A DNA stretch of 64,000 nucleotides, from NCBI GenBank assembly GCA_947503625.1, contig CANNEK010000003.1:803356-867355 (forward strand). Reading direction: 5' to 3'. The position numbers and the translations under genes are program-made. The notes below the pieces were generated by a model, which worked only from the letters and a program-made list of their open reading frames with translations, had not been told where the DNA came from and searched no databases. Shown in pieces: positions 24,984-34,234 of the stretch; within the stretch, counting starts at the first letter, position 1; the number at the start of each line of letters is the position of its first letter. This DNA comes from an uncultured Kordiimonas sp. GTDB taxonomy: Bacteria > Pseudomonadota > Alphaproteobacteria > Sphingomonadales > Kordiimonadaceae.

Positions 24984-26548
24984 CGGGTGGCTTCACTGGG
25001 CTTGATTGGGTAATTGTGGGCGGCTATCTGGCTCTGCTTCTGGGGCTGGGCTGGTTGCTGAGCAAACAAAAATCAGAAGATGCCCGCGACTATTTCCTCG
25101 GTGGCAATCAAATGTCTTATTGGGTTGTCGCGGTTTCCGTGCTTGCCACCAGTCAGTCAGCAGCCACTTTTCTTGGTGGCCCAGACCAGGGCTACAGGGG
25201 CGACTATACATACGTGACCGCCAATATCGGCGCCATCATTGCCGCTATTTTTGTTGCCCGTTTGCTGGTTCCCAAGTTTTACGCCATGCAGGCTTCTACC
25301 GTGTACGAATTGCTGGGTGCACGCTATGGCACTGCCGCGATGAAGGCCGCCGGCGGCATGTACCTCGTCGGAAGGCTACTGGCCAGCGGTTCCCGGCTAT
25401 ACATGGCCGCAATTGCTGTTTCCATGATCCTCTACGCCAACATCGAAGCAGACAGTATAATTTCTGCTGCGTTCATCATGATGGCACTGGGTTTTGTGAT
25501 AACCTTTATGGGGGGCATCAGATCTGTTCTCTGGAGCGACCTTGTTCAGTTTGCGATTTATATTATGGCCGCCTGCACGGTGCTGTATTTTTTATGGACG
25601 GAAATTCCCGCAAGCGGCGCCGACATCCTGAACGGCCTGGACAATGCACCGAACGGGCAAAATAGACTCACTTTTTTCAACCTTGATGTAAATTTTTCGC
25701 AGCCTTTTGCCCTGATTTCGATCCTGACCGGGCTGGTTCTCTTGAATATTGGCAACTTTGGCCTGGATCAGGACACGACCCAGCGGTTGCTAACATGTGA
25801 AAATGCACAGCAAGGAACACGGGCCTTGTTCATCTCCGTGGTCGTCGCCGTCCCCGTGGTTTGGCTTTTTGTCTCTATTGGTCAATTGCTGCACATATTC
25901 TATGACCGCCCTGAATTGATGGGAAATGGCCTTGCAGGCGCGGTTTCCGGCGAGTTTGAAGGCGAACGCATCACAATTTTCATGCACTATATTCTGAACG
26001 AGATGCCGACCGGTCTCAGAGGGCTCGTTACTGTCGGGGTAATTGCTGCCGCTGTTTCCACCATTAATTCCGGATTGAACTCAATGTCATCCGTCATCGT
26101 CCAGGACTTTTACCGGCCTTGGATTGAGACGCGAACCCCCAGAGACGAACACCATTTTGTGCAGGCTGGGCGCATAAGCATGGGTGTCGTCGGACTTGGC
26201 CTGTTTGCCATGGCGGTACTGTGTTTCTACTGGCAGCGATACACAGATATGGCTCTGCTGGATTTTGCGCTTTCCGTTATGGTTTTTGCCTATTCCGGAT
26301 TGCTCGGCGTTTACTTCGCTGTCGTTTTCACCAGTCGCGGTTCCACAACAAGTGTTATCTTCGCACTCGCTGTTGGCTTCGTTGTAACTCTCGTTCAGCA
26401 GAGCTATATGGTTGACGTTCTTGGCCTGCCCGGCGCATGGAAGTCTCTCGCGTTTTCGTGGCAGCTTTGCATTGGTACATTCGCTGCATTTCTGGCTTGT
26501 GTTGCAGGTAACACCTCTAAAAGCGAAAACAAGGCACTCGCAGCATGA
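24980..26548 (+). CDS. Sodium/solute symporter (SSS family), probable amino-sugar transporter
   Basis: This 522-residue inner-membrane protein has about 13 hydrophobic segments. SSS-family marks include DWVIVGGYLALLLGLGWLL at the start, ARDYFLGGNQMSYW, ATSQSAATFLGGPDQGYRGD, the GGIRSVLWSDLVQ loop, and FGLDQDTTQRLLTCEN in the middle. It imports a solute with Na+. Its position, overlapping a sugar kinase (ATGA) and divergent from murQ, makes MurNAc or GlcNAc (or the anhydro form) the likely cargo; this is inference. Translation seems coupled to a leader ORF. Confidence 0.9.
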   Translation: MTGGFTGLDWVIVGGYLALLLGLGWLLSKQKSEDARDYFLGGNQMSYWVVAVSVLATSQSAATFLGGPDQGYRGDYTYVTANIGAIIAAIFVARLLVPKFYAMQASTVYELLGARYGTAAMKAAGGMYLVGRLLASGSRLYMAAIAVSMILYANIEADSIISAAFIMMALGFVITFMGGIRSVLWSDLVQFAIYIMAACTVLYFLWTEIPASGADILNGLDNAPNGQNRLTFFNLDVNFSQPFALISILTGLVLLNIGNFGLDQDTTQRLLTCENAQQGTRALFISVVVAVPVVWLFVSIGQLLHIFYDRPELMGNGLAGAVSGEFEGERITIFMHYILNEMPTGLRGLVTVGVIAAAVSTINSGLNSMSSVIVQDFYRPWIETRTPRDEHHFVQAGRISMGVVGLGLFAMAVLCFYWQRYTDMALLDFALSVMVFAYSGLLGVYFAVVFTSRGSTTSVIFALAVGFVVTLVQQSYMVDVLGLPGAWKSLAFSWQLCIGTFAAFLACVAGNTSKSENKALAA

Positions 26549-27435
26549 GCGGGCAGCACGAACGTCTTTATCTCGGCGTTGATGCCGGCGGCACCAGCTG
26601 CCGGGCCCGACTTGAAACCGCGGACGGCACAGTGCTTGGTGCCGGCAAGTCAGGCGCAGCAACCTTGCGCCTGCCATCCGATATTGCCGCAAACTCAATC
26701 ATCAAAGCCTGCACCGAAGCCCTTTCAAAAGCGGGGTTGCCCTCTTTCGAGCCACAGAAAATTTCCCTGGCTATTGGCGCAGCCGGTAGTGAGTGCGCAG
26801 GGGCAACAGAAAAGCTGCACAACGAACTATCCGACAGGGGCTGGCCCAACGCAATTGTAACTTCTGATGCCCGGACCGCCTGCATTGGCGCACACCAGGG
26901 GGCCGACGGCGGCATTGTGATTGTCGGCACCGGGTCAATCGGATACGGCCTGATTGAAGGTGAACCTGTAAGGACCGGAGGCCTTGGTTTTCCGAAGTCA
27001 GACCTTGGCAGCGGTGCCCATATCGGCCTTCAGGCAGTTCAGACCGCCACTCAGGCAAACAGCAGCGTACCGAATGATTTCCTGCGGGATGTCCGCAGAG
27101 CACTGGGCGGCACACAAGCCTCTATCGCCGAATGGCAAGCAGGTGCCTCCGCAACAACATACGCTACGCTTGCGCCTTTGGTGGTTGAACACGCACAGCA
27201 CGGTGACAAAAAAGCCATAGCTATCCTGAGTACCGCAGCGGCTGAGATATCGACACTCATCAGCAGGTTAAACCAAACGGGTGTGCAAAAGATTGCGCTG
27301 GTTGGCGGCCTCGCACCAATTATCCAGTTGTACCTGTCGCCTGATATCCAAGCGGCTCTACATGAACCGTTAGATGACGCGGTCAGCGGTGCTATTTTGC
27401 TTGCAAAGCAACGCCTGTGTGACAACGCGTACTAA
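26545..27435 (+). CDS. BadF/BadG-family kinase, probable GlcNAc/MurNAc kinase
   Basis: An ASKHA-fold kinase whose phosphate-1 loop is GVDAGGTSCRARL near residue 11. GIVIVGTGSIGYGL near 125 and VRTGGLGFPKSDLGSGAHIG near 145 match the N-acetylglucosamine kinase branch of the BadF/BadG/BcrA/BcrD family, and IALVGGLAP is the C-terminal adenosine motif. Clostridium acetobutylicum MurK, of this family, phosphorylates both MurNAc and GlcNAc. Here such an activity would feed MurQ and NagA. The start overlaps the symporter stop. The stop converges on the PQQ-dehydrogenase gene with 24 nt between. Confidence 0.88.
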   Translation: MSGQHERLYLGVDAGGTSCRARLETADGTVLGAGKSGAATLRLPSDIAANSIIKACTEALSKAGLPSFEPQKISLAIGAAGSECAGATEKLHNELSDRGWPNAIVTSDARTACIGAHQGADGGIVIVGTGSIGYGLIEGEPVRTGGLGFPKSDLGSGAHIGLQAVQTATQANSSVPNDFLRDVRRALGGTQASIAEWQAGASATTYATLAPLVVEHAQHGDKKAIAILSTAAAEISTLISRLNQTGVQKIALVGGLAPIIQLYLSPDIQAALHEPLDDAVSGAILLAKQRLCDNAY

Positions 27436-27459
27436 GTCGAGAAAATAAGTTGCGCCTGC

Positions 27460-28644
27460 TCAGTTTGTTGGCACCAGCCGCATGATCATGCCATCGTCAA
27501 CACCGAAATAGAGACTGCCATCCGGCGCTGGCTCAACAAAACGTACACGCCAGCCCCTGTCCGCCAACAGCCTTTCTTCATGCAATATCCTGTTGTCTTC
27601 AACCACCAGCCGATTGATGTGCGTGAAGGCCAGGGAACCGCTGAACAGATTTCCCCGCCAGCCCGGAAAGGCCGTACCGGTATAGAAAGCCGCCCCGCTG
27701 GGTGCGATGGAAGGCACCCAATAGTATCTTGGTTGCGTCATACCCTCGTGATGCGTGATGCCATCTCCGATCGGCCCACCACCATATTCCTCGCCGTAAG
27801 TGATCACAGGCCAGCCATAATTTTCGCCAGCTCGGGCGATATTCACCTCGTCTCCACCTTGAGGTCCATGCTCATTGAGCCATGGCTCACCAGTATCAGG
27901 ATGAACGGTCATACCTTGAGGGTTACGCACGCCATAAGACCATATTTCCGGCAGCGCACCCTCGGTGCCGACAAACGGATTATCATCCGGTACGCGCCCA
28001 TCGTCATGAAGGCGCAAGATTTTACCTGCATGAGCTTCCAGACTTTGGGAGAGAACCGAATGATCATATCCGTCTCCGGTAGAGATGAAGAGATAGCCTC
28101 CGGAAAGCACCAGACGCCCGCCAAAGTGCCATTTGCCAGAAATTCTCGGGGTTGAGTTAAAAAGGTTTTCACGCGCCGAAACGCGTTCGTCTTCTATCCT
28201 GATACGATCAACAGCCAACCCGTTTTTGGTCTCTTCACCAACGCCGTACGCAATATATATCCATCCGTTTTCGGTGTATTGCGGATGAACCCTGACATCA
28301 AAAAGCCCCGAACTAACCGAACCGTTTCTGAGCATATCAGGCAGTCCATCAATGATGCGACGCTCGCCGGTTTCCACGTTCAGAAAGCTCAGTCTGCCTG
28401 CCTCCCGCTCTCCGAGAAGTGCTGTTCCGTCAGGCAGGAAAGCCAAAGCCCATGGGACTTCAGCCCCTTCAGATACAACTTCGACGGAGAAAGTTTCTGC
28501 CTCCGAGACGATAATGTGGTCGGTCTGTTCTGTGGCCGAAGGGTCGGTTTGTGTGTCTTCCTGAGCGCTTGCATGCTGAGATACGGCCGCAAGCCACGCC
28601 AGCGAAAACCACAGAAAAACGTGTGCGACATGTGTGGATGCCAT
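27460..28644 (-). CDS. PQQ-type sugar dehydrogenase (soluble aldose dehydrogenase-like)
   Basis: A secreted six-bladed propeller protein of about 394 residues. The start is taken as the ATG at 28644, which has GAGGAAG upstream and opens a signal peptide (MASTHVAHVFLWFSLAWLAA, cleavage near HASA). VPWALAFLPDGTALLGERE and GLFDVRVHPQYTENGWIYI, then WSYGVRNPQGMTVHP and EHGPQGGDEVNI, are typical of the GdhB/YliI family that oxidises sugars with PQQ and Ca2+ in the periplasm. The sugar is unknown. The frame continues upstream through a 21-bp tandem repeat, which I regard as leader and not coding. Confidence 0.88.
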   Translation of the reverse strand: MASTHVAHVFLWFSLAWLAAVSQHASAQEDTQTDPSATEQTDHIIVSEAETFSVEVVSEGAEVPWALAFLPDGTALLGEREAGRLSFLNVETGERRIIDGLPDMLRNGSVSSGLFDVRVHPQYTENGWIYIAYGVGEETKNGLAVDRIRIEDERVSARENLFNSTPRISGKWHFGGRLVLSGGYLFISTGDGYDHSVLSQSLEAHAGKILRLHDDGRVPDDNPFVGTEGALPEIWSYGVRNPQGMTVHPDTGEPWLNEHGPQGGDEVNIARAGENYGWPVITYGEEYGGGPIGDGITHHEGMTQPRYYWVPSIAPSGAAFYTGTAFPGWRGNLFSGSLAFTHINRLVVEDNRILHEERLLADRGWRVRFVEPAPDGSLYFGVDDGMIMRLVPTN

Positions 28645-28656
28645 GGTTTGTTCTTC

Positions 28657-28698
28657 CTCATTTATCGTAAAGTCCGGCTCATTTATCGTAAAGTCCGG
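28657..28698. repeat. 21-bp tandem duplication before the PQQ-dehydrogenase start
   Basis: Two identical copies, 28657-28677 and 28678-28698, of a unit beginning CTCATTTATCGTAAAGTCCG. They lie 12-54 nt upstream of the start codon and include the ribosome-binding region at their left edge. Confidence 0.9.
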
Positions 28699-28711
28699 TC
28701 GATTCAATTAT

Positions 28712-28730
28712 GTTATTCTATAACAATAAC
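28712..28730 (-). promoter_or_regulatory. Inverted repeat upstream of the PQQ-dehydrogenase gene
   Basis: GTTATT (28712-28717) and AATAAC (28725-28730) form 6-bp arms around a 7-nt loop, about 68 nt upstream of the start at 28644. It may be an operator; no regulator is adjacent. Confidence 0.35.
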
Positions 28731-28848
28731 CGAAACTGGATCAACCTTTACTAACTAAAAGACCGGTCCACTAGCGCGGCAACCGACGCTCCGCACAATC
28801 AGCGCGTATCTGTCATCTGCATAATAGGGGGCAATATGCAGCCCTGTT

Positions 28849-30180
28849 CTATTCCGTTTTATCGGCTTCGAAACCCGCCTGTGCCAGCACAAGTAACAAG
28901 CCCACCTGAATGGCTATATGACTGTCTGTATTGGTCCAGGACTCATCAGGGGCATGCGCCCTTCGGGAAACACCGCCACGACTGATGGTAATCGCGGGAA
29001 TACCAAGCGAAATAGGGATGTTGGAGTCCGTTGAAGACAGGGATGGTTTGGCCGTAACACCAGCCGCCTGCATGGCGGCCACTGCGCGCTGCACCAATGG
29101 CGAGGAAGGGTCACCTACCCCGGCGGGCCTTTTTCCCACACGTTTGATATCAACCGTTAGCTCGGCTCCGTCTTTGCGGGCATTATTTTCTTCATCGATA
29201 CCGTCCTGAACAGCCTTCCGGAAAACAGCGTCGATTTCGTCGAGTTTCGCTTGGTCAACAGAGCGCATATCTACTTCCATCCATGATTCGAATGGAATTG
29301 AGTTAATGGAAGTACCCCCGCCAATACGGCCAATACTGAAACTGGTTTTGGGCCCGATGCCGGTCACCGCAGGAGCGCGATCGGCAAAGTTTTCAATTGC
29401 ACGGCCTAGCGCATGATGGGGATTGGCGAGCCCGAATGCGCCCCATGAATGCCCTCCGGGTCCCGCGACAGTTACCTTGTAGCGATGAGATCCGACGCCA
29501 CCATAAATAAGCCCGTCATTACCACCGCCATCAATCGCAATAAACGCATCAATCTGCGGACCACCGTCCCGGAACAAATGCTTCACACCGCGCAAGTCTC
29601 CAAGACCCTCCTCTCCTACAGAGCCAATGAATAGAATGTCATCGCTCGTTTCGATACCTTCGGCTTCCATTGCGCGCAAAAGGCTCAGGAGAAAAACAAG
29701 GCCTCGTGTATTATCTCCGATACCGGGTGCATGATAAGTGTCCCCGTCAATGCGCACAGTCACGTCTGTTCCAGCCGGAAACACGGTGTCGAGGTGAGCA
29801 ACCAGCGCCAGCACGCGGTTGCCTTCCCGCCCGGGTCGACGGCCAATGACATTCCCGACTTCATCTATTGTTACATCCGAGAGGCCGGCCTCTTTCAACA
29901 TCCCGACGAAGTGGGCAGCCCTATTTTCCTCTGCAAACGGCGGTGCAGGGATTTCCGTCAGCTCGATCAAGTCCAGGATATTTCGGGCATCATGCGCTTC
30001 AATGCTGCTCATTGCGTTCATCACGGACGTGTTTTCGCTCAGCACCTGAAGTTCGGTGCTGTATGCCATGTCGGGTTCGAACAATGATTCCCGTTCTTTT
30101 GTCGGTTCTGTCGGTCCCTCGCATCCAGCGAGCAGGGCAGTCGCAAATAACAGGGTTTTGAAACTATTATCACTTTTCAT
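28849..30180 (-). CDS. M20-family metallopeptidase lipoprotein
   Basis: Started at the ATG at 30180 it is 443 residues with a lipoprotein signal peptide (SFKTLLFATALLAGC). The M20 zinc motifs are VAHLDTVFPAG, the bridging-Asp segment GIGDNTRGLVFLLSLL, and GSVGEEGLGDLRGVKH with the catalytic Glu. The dimerisation domain follows (GPGGHSWGAFG, TSINSIPFESWMEVDMRS). It resembles tripeptide aminopeptidase/PepT-like hydrolases and should act on peptides in the periplasm or at the outer membrane. It is divergent from a TonB-dependent receptor across 466 nt. That could link peptide cleavage to uptake, but this is only suggestive. Confidence 0.9.
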   Translation of the reverse strand: MKSDNSFKTLLFATALLAGCEGPTEPTKERESLFEPDMAYSTELQVLSENTSVMNAMSSIEAHDARNILDLIELTEIPAPPFAEENRAAHFVGMLKEAGLSDVTIDEVGNVIGRRPGREGNRVLALVAHLDTVFPAGTDVTVRIDGDTYHAPGIGDNTRGLVFLLSLLRAMEAEGIETSDDILFIGSVGEEGLGDLRGVKHLFRDGGPQIDAFIAIDGGGNDGLIYGGVGSHRYKVTVAGPGGHSWGAFGLANPHHALGRAIENFADRAPAVTGIGPKTSFSIGRIGGGTSINSIPFESWMEVDMRSVDQAKLDEIDAVFRKAVQDGIDEENNARKDGAELTVDIKRVGKRPAGVGDPSSPLVQRAVAAMQAAGVTAKPSLSSTDSNIPISLGIPAITISRGGVSRRAHAPDESWTNTDSHIAIQVGLLLVLAQAGFEADKTE

Positions 30181-30646
30181 TGCATGACCTTTGGTTCGAA
30201 CGATACGCAAAAACTATCAAAGTGTGCCTTTGAGCCAAGTGTTAAATTCCTTTAACACTCAGGTCACATCAAGGAAAAACACTCCGGCAATCGCTCCCAC
30301 ACGTAGCTTGAAACCCAACGCAAACCGGATAAAGCCTCACGCAATGGCCGCACAATTGCCTCTGAAACAATGGATGTTGGATTATGTCATAAGATTATAC
30401 GCATATAACTATTGAGCATGTACTATTTCGCGTTATAATGAAAAACCTATCAAAATTCACTATTTTAGCGATAACTATGCGCGCCCAGTGTGTTTTTTAT
30501 GTTACTATCGTAATATAACTGTAGTCTATGGCTTAGGTTTATATCCGATACCGCTGGCCAATCTTCTGATAGTGAAAGAAAAATCCTCTCATACAAATGC
30601 GCCGGATCCTCGGTGCATCTGCTTCTGTATTTGGGAGGAAAGACTC
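30181..30646. other. Divergent region M20 peptidase / TonB receptor 1
   Basis: This AT-rich 466-nt region holds no gene. A promoter candidate for the receptor is TTGAGC (30412-30417), a 16-nt spacer and TATAAT (30434-30439). This would leave a leader of about 200 nt. A hairpin with 8-bp stem (30597-30604 with 30611-30618, arms ATGCGCCG and CGGTGCAT) lies 16 nt before the GGGAGG ribosome-binding site at 30633-30638. No known riboswitch was recognised. Confidence 0.4.
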
Positions 30647-33520
30647 GTGACATTTCGTAACAGTAGCAATTTGAAAGCCCGCCTGGCTGGCAGCACCGCA
30701 ATGGTCGCTACGCTTGCCGTTGGCCTTATGGGCCAAAGCGCAGTCGCGCAGGATGCTGACGCTGATGAGAGCATCGAAGAAGTAGTGGTAACAGGTTCGC
30801 GCATCAAGCGTGCTGACCTGGCATCTGTAAGTCCCGTTTCTGTCGTATCAAGCGCTGACATTAACCTTGCTGGTAACATCAACGTTGAGCAGACGTTGAA
30901 CGAGCTGCCATCTTTGACACCAAACACAACCAGCACAACCAACAACGGCGGTACTGGTATCGCAAGTATCGACCTGCGCGAACTTGGTGCGAACCGGACT
31001 CTGGTTCTTCAAAATGGCCGCCGTCTTATCGGTGCTGATGATCAGGGCCGCGTCGATATTAACGCTATCCCTGCGCCGCTTATCGAACGTGTTGAAGTCC
31101 TGACCGGTGGTGCATCTGCCATCTATGGTTCTGACGCGATTGCAGGTGTCGTAAACTTTATCATGCGCGATGACTTTGAAGGTATCGAAATCACTGGTCA
31201 GTACAACATGACTGAGCGTGGTGATTCCGACAATCGCACAATCGGCCTGACAATGGGTGGTAATTTCGCTGACGGACGCGGTAACGTTGTTGTTCACGCA
31301 TCCTTCACAGATCGTCAGGCTACGCTGCAGGAAGCACGGCCTCGTTTTGCTGGTGCACCTCTTGCTGACTTTGGTGGCGGTGAATTCACACCATTTGGTT
31401 CATCAAACGTTCCAGGTAGCCGTGTAACAGGCATCGGCGCTGGTCCGAACGGTGAAATCGTTCTGCCAGATGGTTCTTTCGCTGTTGACGGACTGGCATT
31501 TGACGAAAATGGCAATCCACAATCCAACAACAATTTCCGCTTCAACTTTGCACCGTTCCAGTTCTTGCAAGTACCGCAAGAACGTACTGTGATCAGCACA
31601 TTGGGCCACTATGACATCAACGACAATGTGACCCTGTATTTTGAAGGTTCATACGCAAGCAACCGCGTTGACCAGGAACTTGCACCAAACGCCGGCGGTA
31701 TCCCACCAGTAGGCGCTTTGTTTGTTCCATCAACAAACCCGCTGATTAACCCGGTAGCCCTTCAAACACTGCTTGATAACTTTGACCTTGGTGGTCCGGG
31801 TGATGCAGTTGCGGGTGACGGCATTGCCTCTCTTCCAACTGTGAACCGCCGTTTCACTGAAGGTGGTACACGTCAGGATATCCGTGAGCTCAACCAGTAC
31901 CGTCTTCTTGCCGGTCTTCGTGGTGCTCTGAGCGATAACTGGGACTATGATGTGAACTACTCGTTTGCTCGTACAAACTTTAATGAAATCCTGACAAACC
32001 GTGTTTCCAACGCGCGGATCCAGCAAGGTTTGAACGCGACAACTGATGCTAACGGTAATGCAGTTTGTATCGATCCGACCGGTGGTTGTGTGCCACTGTC
32101 TATCTTCGGTATTGGCTCTGTAAGCGAAGCCGCAGCAGCTTTCATTTCACCAACAGCAATTCGGTCACGCTTTACAGAGCAGAACATCGTTTCCGCTACT
32201 GTATCAGGCACGGTTGAAGAAGTTGACTTCGGTGCAGGCCCACTTGGCATGGCATTCGGTGGTGAATACCGTGAAGAACGTGCCGCTGATATCCCTGATA
32301 GCCTGATCCGTTCGGGCGAGCTGGGTGCCGGTAACTCTGCACTGCCTACTCAAGGTGGCTTTGACGTTTGGGAAATCTACGGTGAGGCCATCATGCCTCT
32401 GGTTTCAGATCAGCCAGGCATCGAACGCCTTGATCTTGAACTTGCTGGTCGTGTTTCTGATTACTCAACAGCTGGCGGCGTCTTCACATGGAGCGCAGGC
32501 CTGCAGTACGAGCCGATCAAGGGCGTTCGTTTCCGCGGTGGTTTCCAGCGTGCGATCCGTGCACCAAACGTGAACGAGCTGTTCGGTGGGCAGGCATCTG
32601 GTGCTGCAAGTACTGTAGACCCATGTTCGTCTCTGCAGGTTCAGGCTGATGAAGTAGCATTCTGTCAGCAACTGGGTGTTGCAGATCCAACCACGTATCT
32701 GCCGCCAAACCCGCAAATCTTTACAACATCCGGTTCAAACCCGAACCTGTTTGAAGAAACAGCGGAAAGCTACACTGTAGGTGTTGTAATCACGCCTGAA
32801 GACATTCCTGGTCTGGAAATCACGGTCGACTATTATGACATCACTGTTGAAGATGCCATTACGACCCTGAACTCCACAACAGTTCTCGACCTGTGTGTTA
32901 ACAGCCGCGATGTGAACAACAACTTCTGTCAGGCTTCACTGCGTAACGCTGTTGGTGATGTTGAGCAGATCTTTGCGCCAAACGACAACGTGGCATTCGA
33001 ATCCCGTCAGGGCATCGACTGGAACGTGAACTACACGTTTGCGCTTGGTGAAGGTCAAATGACCTTGAACAACGTTGGTAACTACACCATCACAAACGAA
33101 AGCCAGGCGACGCCGATTTCTGCGGTTATCGACTGTAACGGTATCTTCGGTGGTGCATGTACTGGCCTTGGTAACTTCATCGCACCTGAGTGGCGCTTTA
33201 ACCAGACCGTATCATATGCGTTCGGTGACTGGTTCCTCCGCGCTCAGGGCCGTGTGATCTCTCCAATTGAGAACGCTGGCCGTCAGGCAAACCCTGATGG
33301 ACAGTTTGCTCAGGGCGAAATCAAGGTAAACGCGTACTTTGACATGAGCTTTACCTACCAGGTCAACGAGAACGTTCAGCTGACAGGTGGTGTTGAGAAC
33401 ATCTCTGACAACCAGCCTCCAGTACTGGGCTTCTTCAACAACGTGGCCGCAAACACTGATCCATCACTGTATAACGTCCTCGGTCGTTCATACTTCATGG
33501 GTGCACGCGTAACTTTCTAA
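30647..33520 (+). CDS. TonB-dependent receptor 1 (Cys-containing oligomer-type)
   Basis: A 957-residue outer-membrane transporter. The GTG at 30647 follows GGGAGGAAA and opens a signal peptide (ARLAGSTAMVATLAVGLMGQ, cleavage at AVAQ). The plug domain has the TonB-box region EEVVVTGSRIKRAD, then LRELGANRTLVLQNGRRLIG and ERVEVLTGGASAIYGSDAIA. The barrel ends in GRSYFMGARVTF with the usual terminal Phe. Cys pairs occur in extracellular parts (CIDPTGGC, DPCSSLQ). The codons lean to GGT, CGT and GTT more than in neighbours, suggesting high expression. It is a paralog of the receptor at 51.6-54.5 kb. The ligand is unknown. A GC-rich terminator follows. Confidence 0.93.
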   Translation: MTFRNSSNLKARLAGSTAMVATLAVGLMGQSAVAQDADADESIEEVVVTGSRIKRADLASVSPVSVVSSADINLAGNINVEQTLNELPSLTPNTTSTTNNGGTGIASIDLRELGANRTLVLQNGRRLIGADDQGRVDINAIPAPLIERVEVLTGGASAIYGSDAIAGVVNFIMRDDFEGIEITGQYNMTERGDSDNRTIGLTMGGNFADGRGNVVVHASFTDRQATLQEARPRFAGAPLADFGGGEFTPFGSSNVPGSRVTGIGAGPNGEIVLPDGSFAVDGLAFDENGNPQSNNNFRFNFAPFQFLQVPQERTVISTLGHYDINDNVTLYFEGSYASNRVDQELAPNAGGIPPVGALFVPSTNPLINPVALQTLLDNFDLGGPGDAVAGDGIASLPTVNRRFTEGGTRQDIRELNQYRLLAGLRGALSDNWDYDVNYSFARTNFNEILTNRVSNARIQQGLNATTDANGNAVCIDPTGGCVPLSIFGIGSVSEAAAAFISPTAIRSRFTEQNIVSATVSGTVEEVDFGAGPLGMAFGGEYREERAADIPDSLIRSGELGAGNSALPTQGGFDVWEIYGEAIMPLVSDQPGIERLDLELAGRVSDYSTAGGVFTWSAGLQYEPIKGVRFRGGFQRAIRAPNVNELFGGQASGAASTVDPCSSLQVQADEVAFCQQLGVADPTTYLPPNPQIFTTSGSNPNLFEETAESYTVGVVITPEDIPGLEITVDYYDITVEDAITTLNSTTVLDLCVNSRDVNNNFCQASLRNAVGDVEQIFAPNDNVAFESRQGIDWNVNYTFALGEGQMTLNNVGNYTITNESQATPISAVIDCNGIFGGACTGLGNFIAPEWRFNQTVSYAFGDWFLRAQGRVISPIENAGRQANPDGQFAQGEIKVNAYFDMSFTYQVNENVQLTGGVENISDNQPPVLGFFNNVAANTDPSLYNVLGRSYFMGARVTF

Positions 33521-33567
33521 CCCTTTGTCAAAGAAGTTAGATTAAACGCCTTCACTATGGCGAATTT

Positions 33568-33594
33568 TGGCGGGCTTCGGCCCGCCATTTTTTT
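33568..33594 (+). terminator. Rho-independent terminator after TonB receptor 1
   Basis: GGCGGGC (33568-33574 region) pairs with GCCCGCC around a TTCG tetraloop and is followed by seven T. Confidence 0.9.
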
Positions 33595-33698
33595 GTGTAT
33601 ATTCCAGACACATAAAAAACAGCCTGCCCGCGACTGATGCGAACAGGCCTGAAGGATGCTGGATACGAACGCTTGGCCACGCTCGTGAATAATAGGTA

Positions 33699-34199
33699 CT
33701 ATTTTACGCGCTCTACTTTTATCAGCTTGGGCCACTTGACAGATACCAGACCGTATGACCCAAACGCGCCCTGCCGAATTTCGGCCTGAAACGGTGTCCT
33801 TTCAGGAGCCATGTGGCTACTGGAACGTTGACGCCATATCTGGCCATCGGAAGTTTTGAATTGTCGGCGCCCGGAACGAAGCGTCTTCACTTCAACAATC
33901 TCCACAAACACGTTTGCGGGCTCATCCTTGATCAAACCGTCTTCGCTTTTTAACTGCGACTTGCCGAACGCCCTGCGTTCTGCCTTCCTCCGGGTTTCGA
34001 CAGTAAAGACACCGCCGTCTACAACAGTATCGTAGCAGGCAACTCTGCTGTTATCGCTCTCTATACTCCGGCATTCCTGAACCTTTTTGTATTCTATATC
34101 TTCTTCGGTTTGGGCTGCAGCACCCGGTGAAAACGCCACAAGCACACACGCCGTGCCGCAAATCGCCGCCAGAGATACTTTTGTATTCATAAGATACAT
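33699..34199 (-). CDS. Hypothetical secreted protein with CYD motif
   Basis: This 166-residue protein has a signal peptide (NTKVSLAAICGTACVLVAFS, cleavage near AAAQ). The mature start QECRSIESDNSRVACYDTVV has two cysteines in a C-x(12)-C-Y-D arrangement that recurs in small alphaproteobacterial periplasmic proteins; I know of no function. The C-terminal part forms predicted strands (FVEIVEVKTLRSGRRQFKTS and DGQIWRQRSS) resembling a small beta-barrel. The start may be 34199 or the ATG at 34190. It lies between TonB receptor 1 and a TPR-oxygenase gene, on the same strand as the latter and 36 nt after it. Confidence 0.7.
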   Translation of the reverse strand: MYLMNTKVSLAAICGTACVLVAFSPGAAAQTEEDIEYKKVQECRSIESDNSRVACYDTVVDGGVFTVETRRKAERRAFGKSQLKSEDGLIKDEPANVFVEIVEVKTLRSGRRQFKTSDGQIWRQRSSSHMAPERTPFQAEIRQGAFGSYGLVSVKWPKLIKVERVK

Positions 34200-34234
34200 T
34201 CCAGTTTCGGTTTAAATCTAAAGAAGTCATAGTG

